From contig WPDH01000245.1 in assembly GCA_019137255.1 (NCBI GenBank), forward strand, positions 124,001-188,000: a stretch of DNA of 64,000 nt. Direction: 5' to 3'. The notes beneath the pieces were generated by a model. The model ran no database searches and was not told the origin of the DNA. It was given only the letters and a program-made list of their open reading frames with translations. Position 1 is the first letter of the stretch, and each line of letters opens with the position of its first letter. This stretch comes from Corinectria fuckeliana (taxonomy: Eukaryota; Ascomycota; Sordariomycetes; Hypocreales; Nectriaceae). The position numbers and the translations under genes are program-made. Shown here in pieces: positions 9,741 through 20,236 of this stretch.

Positions 9741-12148
9741 ATGCCCGATGCCATGGACATGGACCTAGACACCGACGTCGACGTCGACGTGCACACTGAA
9801 GTGCATCGCGGCGCAAAGACAACCAGCGGCGTCAAGAGAAAAGCAGATGGCGAACCCGAGGAGTCTCGCCCCGCCCGCAGAATCAAGGCAAGCAAAGATC
9901 ATGCGCGCTGGGTCGGATCCAACCTGCGCCTATCGCCTCCGCCTCGTCTTGGTTTCAACGTTCTGGCCCCGGCTAACTGTTCCGAACTATAGGCCCTCGA
10001 TCCCGCTGTGGTCAATAAGATCGCAGCCGGTGAGATCATCGTCGCACCTGTTCATGCGCTCAAGGAGCTGATCGAGAACGCTGTCGATGCGGGCTCCACG
10101 TCATTGGAGATTCTTGCCAAGGACGGCGGACTCAAACTCCTCCAAATCACCGACAATGGGTGTGGTATCCAGGTACGCCCTTGACGCCATCTGACTCGCA
10201 CCGTCTATCTTTCCTTCGGTGCACAGGGCTGACTGGTCTCCAGAAAGATGACTTGGCCATCCTCTGTGAGCGTCATACCACCTCCAAGATTTCTACCTTC
10301 GAGGATCTAGCCTCCATCGCCACATACGGATTCCGAGGCGAAGCCCTGGCCAGCATCAGCCACATTGCACATTTGACTGTAACCACCAAAACCAAGGACT
10401 CTGATATTGCCTGGCGTGCCACTTACCAAGATGGGAAACTCGCCCCGGCCAAGGCCGGCCAGTCAGCGGAGCCAAAGGGCGTTGCTGGCCGTCCAGGTAC
10501 CCAAATCACCGTCGAGGACCTCTTTTACAACATTACTGCTCGCCGGAAGGCGTTCCGCTCCTTCTCCGACGAGTTCAACAAAATCTTAGACATGGTGGGC
10601 CGGTACGCTGTGCATTGCAAGGGAGTTGGCTTCACCTGCAAGAAGGCTGGTGAGTCCTCAACCAGCCTCTCGATCCAGCCCCAGGCGACTGTTATCGATC
10701 GTATCCGCCAGATTCACGGTAGCAGTGTTGCCAACGAGCTTCTGAAGTTTGAGACCTCGGAAGACCGTTGGGGATTCAAGGCTGAGGGATACACGACGAA
10801 TGCCAACTACTCTGTCAAGAAGACGACGCTCCTCCTCTTCATCAACCATCGCTGCGTCGAATCTACCCACATCAAAAAGGCCATCGAGCAGACTTACTCG
10901 GGTTTCCTGCCGAAACAAGGCCATCCGTTCGTTTACTTGAGTTTGGAGATTGACCCAGCTCGAGTCGATGTCAACGTCCACCCAACCAAGAGGGAGGTCC
11001 ATTTCCTGAACGAGGACGAAATAATACAGGCTATATGCGAGCACGTCGAAACCAAGCTTGCTTCCGTGGATACGAGCCGCACGTTCATGACTCAAACCCT
11101 CCTACCCGGTGTGAAGGCGGCCGACTCTTCTCTACGAACGGACGGTGACAGTACCCCAGGTCGAGCGACCCCCTTGACCAAGAGACCGAGACGAAACTCA
11201 AACGACCTAGTACGGACAGATACGGCTGAACGAAAAATAACGTCCATGTTTTCTCGGGCTGACACCGCGCAATCATCGACGTCGACCGATCGCGCAGAGC
11301 AGCCATCAGCTATACCTGAGACTGTCGATTATGAAATCATCGATCGAGCATCCGTTACCTGTCGGCTCAGCAGTGTCAAGCAACTGCGAGCCGAGGTCCG
11401 CAAAGACATGCATGATGAGTTGACGGAGATATTTGCTTCCCATACCTTTGTTGGAGTGGTCGACGATCAGCGTCGGTTGGCAGCCATACAAGGGGGCGTC
11501 AAGCTCTATTTGATTGATTACGGGCACACCTGTCACGAATATTTTTACCAGCTTGGGCTCACCGACTTTGGCAACTTTGGTACCATCCGGTTCAGCCCTT
11601 CGTTAGACCTGCGGGAGTTGCTCGGCATGGCCGCGGAGGTAGAGAAGAACGCCATCTGTTCTCCGGAGGAGGACTTTGAGGTCGAGGCACTCGTCAATCA
11701 GGTGTTGAGCCAGCTTATCGAGCGTCGAGAGATGCTTCAAGAGTACTTTTCTCTAGAAATCTCCCCTGCAGGCGAGCTTGTCTCCATCCCGCTCCTCATA
11801 AAGGGGTACACTCCACCCCTTGTGAAGCTGCCGCGGTTCCTCCTCCGCCTCGGACCCCACGTTGACTGGACGGAGGAGAAGGGCTGCTTTGAAACCTTCC
11901 TCCGCGAGCTTGCCACACTGTACGTCCCCGAGCCCCTGCCCGCCTTGCCCGGAGACGAAGAGGGTCTTCGCACGGAAGACGTCCCCGAAGAGGTCCGGGC
12001 GCGTCGTCAGCATGTCCGGTATGCTGTTCAGAACTTGTTCTTCCCGGCGTTTAAGTCTAGACTGGTGGCATCGAGATCACTCATGGAGAGTGGTGTGTTG
12101 GAGGTGGCGAGCTTGAAGGGTTTGTATCGGGTCTTTGAGAGGTGTTGA
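9741..12148 (+). CDS. MLH1: DNA mismatch repair protein MLH1
   Basis: MutL homologue that forms MutL-alpha with Pms1 and acts after MutS recognition in nuclear mismatch repair. Exons are 9741-9887, 9993-10172 and 10244-12148, giving 743 aa, close to yeast (769) and human (756). The GHKL ATPase is complete: motif I ELIENAVDAGST (Glu about 74, Asn about 78), motif II DNGCGI (Asp about 103), motif III YGFRGEAL. The MutL transducer motif VNVHPTKREVHF follows. Residues about 330-410 are a polar linker, and the C-terminal dimerisation domain ends in FERC, the near-invariant MLH1 terminus. An acidic 49-aa N-terminal extension precedes the conserved core. Intron 1 (9888-9992) uses a GC donor (AAG|GCAAGC) with a GCTAAC branch site; intron 2 (10173-10243) is canonical. 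The gene converges with SYO1, 275 bp away. Confidence 0.97.
9888..9992 (+). other. MLH1: GC-AG intron 1 of MLH1
   Basis: Splicing AAG|GCAAGC to TATAG|GCC gives the conserved RIKALDPAVVNKIAAGEI at the start of the ATPase. No GT donor nearby restores it. The branch-like GCTAAC lies about 16 nt before the acceptor. Confidence 0.8.
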
Positions 12149-12423
12149 AGGGCAGGTGTTTTGCGATTTTGTTTTGTGGCCTATGTGCCGTGGTTGTTAT
12201 TTTCCTGGTGAACCTGGGTCTGGCTGCGTCGTGATGGGATGAGAAGAAACCGATATGGCTTGCACGTATAAATGATGAGATATAGAGTACCACACAAAGA
12301 CCGAAGACCGGACGGGTAGAAGGATACACAATCCTTCAATTCACAGCGTTCTATATCATATTCCAAAACTCCATTCGTCTACATTTTGTTACTTTTCTAT
12401 TCCTTTTTTTTTCCTCCCGCCAT

Positions 12424-14506
12424 TTATGCTTTGGGCTTGTTTTTCCGTTTATATGCCAGAAAACGAGTCAAGTTCAGCACTGCCTCGTCAGCCCGCAGAC
12501 GCAGCTCGGCCTGCTTCTGCTTGTCAATGGCCTTGACCGTGGTGCGCACCTTGGGGAGAGCGTCCTCGAGGTGCTGGAGGAAGTTGTCCTTCCAGAAAAC
12601 CTCGCGGTCGTAGGAGTACTCCTCGTTGCCGTATATGTCAAACAGCTGGTTGAGCGCCTCGACGGCGTCGGCGGGAGGGGTGTTGCCGGGCAGGCCAGCG
12701 AGGAGGGTGACGAGGAAGGTGGCGATGTCGCGGTTGCGGTCCGTCGGGGCCGGGTCGAGGGCGAGCTCGCCGAGGACGCCGACGCACTTGACGCCGAGGG
12801 CCTGGAAGGGGTCCTCGGGGTTCTGGACGGCCTCGGCGCCCCGGGTCGCCTGGTAGAGGGCGATGAAGCGCCGGTGCTCGTCGCCGGCGAGCGGGGCGCC
12901 GCCGCCGCGGAGCGAGCGGGCGACGGCCCAGGCGAGGCTGGTGACGTGCGTGGCCAGGGCGATGTCGGCGGTGTCGGTCGCGAGGACGGGCGCGATGACG
13001 TGCGTCCACAGCGCGTGGCCGGGCGGCTGCCAGGCGGCCTGGACGGCGGCGTTGTGCGGGTCGGCGAAGTCGATGAGCGAGACGGACCAGGCGATGTTGT
13101 TGAGGGCGGAGAGGGCGTGGCCCTGGAGGCGGATGCCGGCGTCGTCGGCAGGGGAAAGGCAGACGATGCGGATGAGCTCGGGGAGGGCGGTTTGGAGGAT
13201 GGCTTTGAGGACGGGCATGTCGTCGATGTTGTCTTGGTCGTCGTCGTCATCGCCGGCACCCGTCACCATCTCCATGTCGGCCTCCATCTCGTCCTGGTCC
13301 ATCTCGTCGTCCTCACCCTCCTCGGCGTCCTCACCCTCGGGGCCCTCGGCGTCCGATCCGTCTTCCTCGGCATCGACGTCGGCTTCGGCGTCAACTTCGG
13401 CGTCGTCCATGTTCTCGTCATCCTTTACACCCTCGGTCTCATCCTCAGGGGGAGCAGGGTCGTCGCGGGAACTGTTGAGGCTCGTTCCAATGGAAGCAAG
13501 GATCTCTAGCGCCAGCTGCTGGCACTCGATGGGATTCGCCCAGCCGGTGGCATCGGTGGCGACCTGACCCGGCTGGTAGGAGCTTATGGCCTTGGACAAA
13601 GTAGGGATGAGAAAGGAGTCGTCGGCGCCGAGGGCGGTCTCCTGGCCCTCCAGCGAGGCGAAGAGGTTGTGGAGGACGCCACAGGCGAGGACGCCGTCGC
13701 TGGTGGGCTCTTCGCGCAACGCCATGACGGCGTCGTAGCAGCGGGGCGCCTTGGAGTTGATGATCTTCTCGGCGAGCTCCTCGTTGTCTTCGCAGAGAAT
13801 CATCAGGCAGGCCAGGGTGTCGGTCCGGAGCGTTGCCACCTCGGGGATGTGGGCGAGCTCGTTGGAGCTGAGGAGGAAGAGCAGCCGCGGGATGGTGACA
13901 TTGCGGGCGATGGCCTCTAGGATGTCATCCTGGGCCTCGGCCAGGGCCGTCACAAGCGAGATCAGCGACGAGGTGATGCTTATCACTGTCGCCTGCTCTG
14001 TCTTAGACTTCTTCTGGAACTGGGCGTCCTTAGACAAGAGCGTCTCTGAGACCTTGGTTCAGGTTAGCTGGGCCCTCATGAGACCAACGGTTGAGGGAGG
14101 GTTCACGTACCGATCTAGCAGCATACTCGATGGCAGTGAGGATGTCCAGCCTGTACAGATGAACGCAGAAATCGGGTTCCTCTTCGCGCGCAAGCACCTG
14201 GAGGATGCCCCAGCCGGCGGCGCGGCTCTCGAGCGCGGCGTCCGTCAAGGTCTGGGTGAGGACGGTGTGGACGACCTGCTCGCGCAGGAGGAGCTTGCGG
14301 CACTTGTCGTCCTGTATGATGTTTGTGACGGCGGCGGCGGCGGCGGAGCGGTGCTTGGGGTCGGCGCTCCTGAGGTCCTTGATGACGGGTAGGATCTTCT
14401 GCTCTCTCAGCGCGGCGAGCTCAGGGTCCGACGGCGGCTTGACGGGTTTTGCGATGGGGTCTTTGCGCTGGGCGGCGCTGCCTCTGTTTCTGCGCGACTT
14501 GGCCAT
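12424..14506 (-). CDS. SYO1: Symportin SYO1, co-import chaperone for Rpl5/Rpl11
   Basis: Adaptor that binds ribosomal proteins uL18 (Rpl5) and uL5 (Rpl11) and carries them with Kap104 into the nucleus for 5S RNP assembly. Exons are 14506-14111 and 14052-12424 (58-nt intron, donor GTACGT), giving 674 aa, about the length of Chaetomium Syo1 (about 675). The N-terminus (MAKSRRNRG) is basic as expected for the importin-binding tail. The following residues (DPIAKPVKPPSDPELAALR) and the CRKLLLREQVVH segment match the family closely. The protein is otherwise ARM/HEAT-like helical repeats, broken by a long Asp/Glu-rich loop at about 329-410, a hallmark of Syo1. The C-terminus has the family pattern EALNQLFDIYGNEEY. 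The part encoded by about 12630-13260 is extremely GC-rich and creates long meaningless antisense frames. Confidence 0.93.
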
Positions 14507-15626
14507 GGCTACGGCAGATGTCGGGGTGTTTTTTGCGCACTGGGGTATTTTAGTTCAGAAGAAAAACGAAGGACGACAGGGAAGAAGTGTTGCTGGTTTG
14601 GCTGAGTATAAGTAGCTGAGTTGGAGTTTATGGTGGGTGGAATTTTCATATGTTTTCTGGTGTCGTGCCCCACCACGAAACCACAACAGCACAAATCTAG
14701 ATGAATCTGCTAGTTGCTGAACCTATACTCTGAAAATCACCGCCGTCCCGTAGTAGAGCCACACGGACGGAGCTGTGGATTTGTTTACGACAACATGACA
14801 TGGTAAAATGTTCAAGCTCGGTTTCTCATAAACAGGTGCAGGGTAATTAGGTTTGTACTTCGACCCGAGCTTACAATAGTTGGACGAGACCGTTTCTTAG
14901 ACTTTCCTATTTAATTGATGCTAGAGCTAAATAGGGTACGGACATATAACATGTAGACTGTCAATTGATAACGGGCTGCAAGTATATCTTGCAAGGACCG
15001 GAGGAACAGCGAAACCCTTCAATCTCCATGGAACGTGGGTGTGGAGGCGGAAACGGTCCAGGGTCAGTAAAACGGCGTTGAGACACCGAGTAACCGCCTC
15101 TCTTGGGTTAGGCAAATCAGACACGAAAGGGAAAAAAGGGCAATTACAAGTGACTTGGGATCATTAAGAGTTGTACTCCGTATATCATCAATGGATCGTA
15201 TTCGTAGCATCCCTAGTACAGTGCATATGAAGTAGTCTAGACATGGAAGCCGCCGATCCAAGCTACGACGCTGTAATTAATACCTAACACATGTAACACT
15301 ACCTGCTAGACTAGTACCTAGGCGAGCCACGCTGTTCCCAGAGCCAACTACTGCACCTCCTCCTGCTCTGTACACCAACGTCCCTCTTACACCTGTAATC
15401 CCACAACAACCCTTGCCGCAGTTCCCAACAACCCTCCGCAGTCGTCGCCGCCGTCGCCGCCGTTGCGCGATTGCCCCGAAGATACTCGCGGCCGCATGCC
15501 TGAGGCCGCAATGTAACTGCCCGTCCATCGCAAACTCCCACCAACCGGCATCGTGAACCCCACGAAGCCCTAGACTACTAGACGACGGCGACGACCTCCT
15601 CCTTACAAAACGCCCGACAGCCCGCC
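14507..15626. other. Divergent promoter region, SYO1 and membrane-protein gene
   Basis: 1.1 kb between two divergent starts. The middle (about 14700-15300) is AT-richer than its surroundings. The last 250 bp before 15627 are C-rich with short purine-poor tracts, consistent with a promoter and leader. I see no gene. Confidence 0.55.
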
Positions 15627-17836
15627 ATGGTGCCCCCGCGCGGTAGGACCATGGCCAGGATCTGGCCCGGCGACGAGGAGATGGCAAAGAAGGACGACGA
15701 CCTCGGCGCCCCAGGCCACCGCCGGCTTGCCGCTCAATGGCAGGCCACCCGCGCGCCGCGCCGCCGCGCCCTCGCTCGCCTGGTCGCGTACGCCGTCTTC
15801 TGCATCCTCCTCGGCTTCGTCCTCTACCACCTCATCCCGTCGTCCTCTCCCGAACCGGCCGATCGCTCGACTGCGCCGGGCTCGTCGTCGGGGTTCAATC
15901 CGCCGCGCAAGCAGCAGGCCGCGAGCGAGCAGGACAGGACCTACAGCGGACCCATCAACTTCCCCGAGCTCGGCAAGTCGCTGCGCTCGATCTCTGGAAC
16001 GGGAGGCGGCACTCAGAGGAACAGGAATGTCTTGTTTGCCACCGCAAGCCTTCGGAGTGCCTCTACGCTGCTTCCCATGGCCTGCCAGATGGCCGCGCAT
16101 GAGACAAACCACGTCCATTTTGCCCTAGCAAGTCGAAGCTCCATCTCGATGAAGCAGCTCCTCGAGCTTAACGGGATAGACGACTCTTGCAAGCTATTTC
16201 TCCATGGTACGAGTGCTCCTATACGCCGTGCGTGAACTATTGCCTAATTGCCTTGTAGATGCCCGCCCGGACAGTGCTCCCATTTCCAGCGAGCCCAGGA
16301 TGAGACTCGTCTCTGCTCGCGTTCTCCGTAAGATTGCTTGTCGCCCACTAGCCCGTTGCTTTCTGACTCGTGAATCAATTAGATCACACCAACAACTACA
16401 TGCACCCACAGGCCGTCATCATCGACTCCACCGATGCTGAAGAGGACTACTTCAAGCGGGCCTTCCGAGACCAAATCCGTGGTACTAAATCTACCCTCAT
16501 CGAGCTTCCGGAGAAGCCAGGCAAACGACTTGCGTGGATCACGAAGCTGGATGCTTCGTCGTTGTCAGGTTAGTCAACCACCTCTTGTTGGACCCCGCAG
16601 CCCCCGACTTACACCTCTTAGCCTGGAACCGCGTAGACTTTGACATTCTGATTCAGGCACCGCCCACTGGCTCCGGAAACCTACAGAGACTTCTTGGTTC
16701 TCTTGGCCGTGCCGATATGAGTGCTGTGACGGCGCCGCACGTTACCATTGAGCTGCCCTTTGAGGTTGAGAAGCCCTTGGAGAAGATCCTGTCTACTTTC
16801 AGGTGGCCGTCGTCGGCGTTCGGCGAGTTGCCCCACCTAAACATGCTATCCCTCCGCCATCGAATTCCACGCAAGAAGATGTCGGAAGAGGAGAGCTCAA
16901 CTCGCTTCTTGGAGTCCTTCTGGCCACTTAGGCCCCGCGACTCTCACGTTCTTGTTCTCGCCCCCCATACCGAGGTCTCACCTCAGTTCTTCCACTGTAA
17001 GACCCGTAAGCTCCGCTAAGACGTACCTCAATCTCACTGACTGCTTAGATGTCAAATTCACTCTCTTACACACACTATACTCGAGCACCTCCGTCCTTGG
17101 GGACTGGAGCGACAACATCATGGGCATTAGCTTCCAATCGCCCGTCACTCATCTCGACGCGACCACTCCCTTCTCTGTCCCGGAAACGGATGCTCCAGCA
17201 CAAACGGCCAGCCCCTTTCTCTGGGAGGCACCGAGCAGCGACGCCACGCTGTTTCTCGGAGATAAGTGGGTAGAATTACACGGTTACGTGTCAAAATTAC
17301 TCGAGTCGCAAGATTCGAGAAGGGATACACCAGCGATGCTGGCCAAGAAGGACGTTAGCAAAAAGTACCCAGCCTGGCTCGAGTTTGCCCTGCAACTCTC
17401 GCGCCTCAGGGGCTACTTGACACTCTACCCAAGTCGAGAGACGGCAAGTGTCATCATGGGTTCACATAGCGACCTTGGCGACACGCCGGAGGAATATATT
17501 GGCGACTCCGATCTTGCAGAGGGCGAGGAAAACGGGAAGGCCGACCGGACTACTCTGACGTTCGACCCAGCTTCCCAAGTGGACATGCTGACAACTCTGC
17601 CGCAAGTCGGAGAGGTCGTCGCCTTGAACGGGCTGCCACTTCTCTCGTGGGAAGGCAAGCTGACGACGCTCAATGAGCTTCAAAAAGCTGCGCACCAGCA
17701 TGCCCGACACTTCCGCCGAGAAGTCGGCCGGTGCGAAGTGCCGGAGAAAACGGTAGAGGAGGATGAAGAGGAGGAACCACGGGCTGATAGAACAGCCAAG
17801 GACCTGTTTTGTACGAATAAAAAGAAGGACACTTAG
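15627..17836 (+). CDS. Type II membrane protein, glycosyltransferase-like family of fungi
   Basis: Exons are 15627-16206, 16259-16327, 16383-16568, 16622-16996 and 17049-17836, giving 665 aa. All four introns are 52-55 nt and every one interrupts a codon after its first base. The ATG at 15627 has a strong GCCATGG context; a second Met lies at 15651. One hydrophobic segment at about residues 50-70 (ARLVAYAVFCILLGFVLYHL) follows Arg-rich sequence, so a Golgi-type signal anchor with a lumenal C-terminal part is likely. The large domain has NVLFATASLRSASTLLPMA, HPQAVIIDS, PHVTIELP, LRHRIP and DSHVLVLAP segments. These recur in a conserved fungal protein commonly annotated as a glycosyltransferase. 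I see no clear QxxRW motif, so the enzymatic role is inference. The C-terminus is Glu-rich. It converges with the DUF202 gene, 136 bp away. Confidence 0.8.
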
Positions 17837-17972
17837 AGGACTAATAGTTTCGGGCTCGGTTGGTTGGGAACATGGTAAGATATCATCTGCATGCTAGGTA
17901 GCAGCTGCATCTTTATGGGCACCGGTGGCTCAAGCGCTAAGCGATTTTGAATGAATTGAATTGAACTTTGAA

Positions 17973-19008
17973 TTAAAACAACATGACCGAATTTAACTCG
18001 GACGAGCTTGCATCGTGGACCTTGGCGATGACGAGCAATACAATGCAAGTTCCTATGATGCATACTGCCGTGACGCTCAGGATCTGGGCAAGTGTCAGCT
18101 TGTTGTCGTCCGGGCAAACGGCTGGCCTTTGGCTGGGAGTGCTTACCGCGTGCGTCTTCCACCCAATCTGCACGATTGCTGCTCTCTTGCTGTACTTGTT
18201 GACCGTTGCTGCGTCTCCCGTCAGAACGGCTTCCTTGGTCGTGCCAGATTGAAACAGGGCCGCTGGCTGGCTGGCCAGCTGGCTAGGTACTCACTCATGT
18301 AGTTGCCCACGCCGGCAAAGAGCGTCACGACGGACAGGGCCCAGAAGATGGTGCCGAGCGGTTTTGCCATGCGCAGCTCGAGCGGTGAGGGCTTGCTCTT
18401 CAAGTGGAAGGAGACGGTGATGGCGATGGAGACGATGGCCATGTAGATGGAGAGGCGGAGGTATGAGAGGAAGGCTAAGGGAGCGAGCGCGGTTAGACGA
18501 GAGCCGAGGTACGTGATGTGAGTTGCTTTGAGTTGCTTCAAGTTGAGTTGAGTTGCAAATTGAGATAGCCAAGACACCTGAGTCGGTAGGTAGGAAGTGA
18601 CACGTTCGTGATGGGAACTTGCAGATAAACAAGTCGAGAGAGAATGTACGCACTTCTTTCGTTGGCGCAGTGGTCGCGCGCATCGCTGCTCTCGTTGTCG
18701 ACGAGCAGGGGGCCAAAGTACGGCCATTGGAAAAAGGTCGACCAGCTGGATCGGCCATTCTGACTATTACACAAAAGCCACCGCAAAGCGCGTCATTATC
18801 AGTCTCTCTGTACATCTCGTCTCATATACAAGAACGCCCATCGCGACCAACATGCGGGGGAAGGAAGTGAAGGGTAAGGGAAGCTTCCCCTGCAAGAGAC
18901 GTACTTGAGAGCGGAGAGATCGATGGGTTCCGTCAAGGACGCGAGGGGCGCGCAGCACGAGCGGAAGGTGAGGCCTTCCTCGTCGATGTCGTGTAATTGG
19001 GACGCCAT
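17973..19008 (-). CDS. DUF202-family small membrane protein
   Basis: Exons are 19008-18905, 18763-18654, 18474-18295, 18208-18147 and 18083-17973, giving 188 aa from five exons, a high intron density for its size. The core DNESSDARDHCANERTFLSY is the DUF202 (YidH-like) signature. It is followed by a helix (LRLSIYMAIVSIAITVSFHL), a second helix (LGTIFWALSVVTLFAGVGNY) and, after a polar NKYSKRAAIVQIGWKTH stretch, a third helix (ILSVTAVCIIGTCIVLLVIA). DUF202 is also found in the vacuolar polyphosphate polymerase subunit Vtc1, but this protein is a separate fungal group of unknown function. The 179-nt intron 2 contains a TTGAG/TTGCTT short repeat. All joins keep frame and use GTNNGT or GTAAGC donors. 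Confidence 0.85.
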
Positions 19009-20236
19009 GATGGCGAATGATGGAGGGGGTGGCGGACGGAGGGGGGAGTTTGGCGCTGTTGTCAATGAATGGTGGGGGGTTGAGTTGAGGGCTTCGAAGA
19101 TGATGTAAGTAGGTGTGTGTGGTTGGTTGGTGAGTTGAAGGTGGCGGCTGAATATGCAATTGTGCAGTAATTTGGTACTCTTTGTTGGCACTGTGGGCCA
19201 CTAATAGCAACTGTAACTCAACGCAACTCTAATGGAACTCTACAGTGTATTTCCTTGAATTGTTGCACCTCGCAGTACTTTGTACTTGAGCAAATCCGAC
19301 AATTCGACGTTTCAAGTACATCACAGTCACCAACTCCACGTTTACGGCAGCTGTGGCGGGCGCACTCCTCCTTGTCCACCCGATTGGCGCACTACCGGCT
19401 GTATGTAGACCACGTTCTCTCTCCAGCGGGACTCGTTCTGCTCCATCTTCTCGGGGCAGTCGGAGAATTTGTGAGTTGGGTGTTGGTGAAAACCGTACTC
19501 TTACAGATGGAACCTGCACACATGCCGACTTCGCACCCAAGGACGGACCCATCGATCGCCGTGGCTAGAGCCGCAGGGGTCGAAGAGAGCAGTTCTGATG
19601 ACGTTTGAAGATATACATTGGGACCGATGATCAAAGCCCCGAGCAGAGATGTCTGCTGGAGAGCCGTTGGAACACAAAGCTCGGTCTCGTGGCTGAAGGC
19701 CGATGCTCCACGACCGAATCCAGCAATACGGCAACAAAGATCCTACGGCAGGCCTAGATGGAAGTTAAAGGCACCCTGATTCAGTAGTCTCAAGCCAGAG
19801 CTTGTGAGGTTGAAAAGAGTCAAGTCAGCGGCAACCTTGACATCGTTCAGAGACCAACTTTTGAAACATCTCGGATAAGCTCAACTGGGTTCTTACTCAT
19901 ATCCCTACAGCACATGGGCCGCTACTACACCTTGCAGTTCAACCGCAATACGCCGAACAACGAGGCTTGCATGGTACTCAGGGAATAGAGGCGGGGATAC
20001 CTCGCACTTCACTTATTGCCCCCACCCCTCGCAATAGAGATGCGATGAAGTCTCAACCGTGATCCAGACAGCAAAGGTTGATGGATGCAAGTTGGGTTTG
20101 GGTGAGCGCAGGCTGTTGGAACCGCAAACCCCGAATCAGTCTTCTTCTCTCCAATAGGACGGCTTTACCTTTATCTTGTAGTTGTCTCCTGTGCAAACAG
20201 CCTGACCACATCGCAGTTTAACCGCCACGTCTACGT
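19009..20236. other. Intergenic region, nothing recognised
   Basis: 1.2 kb between two minus-strand genes. It includes the promoter of the DUF202 gene and the 3' end of the ABC ATPase gene. Short open frames on both strands resemble nothing I know. Confidence 0.5.

Noticed and set aside
12571..13509. Plus-strand open frame of 312 codons inside SYO1
   Set aside because: Antisense shadow caused by extreme GC content; composition Gly/Val/Asp/Glu-rich without any domain.
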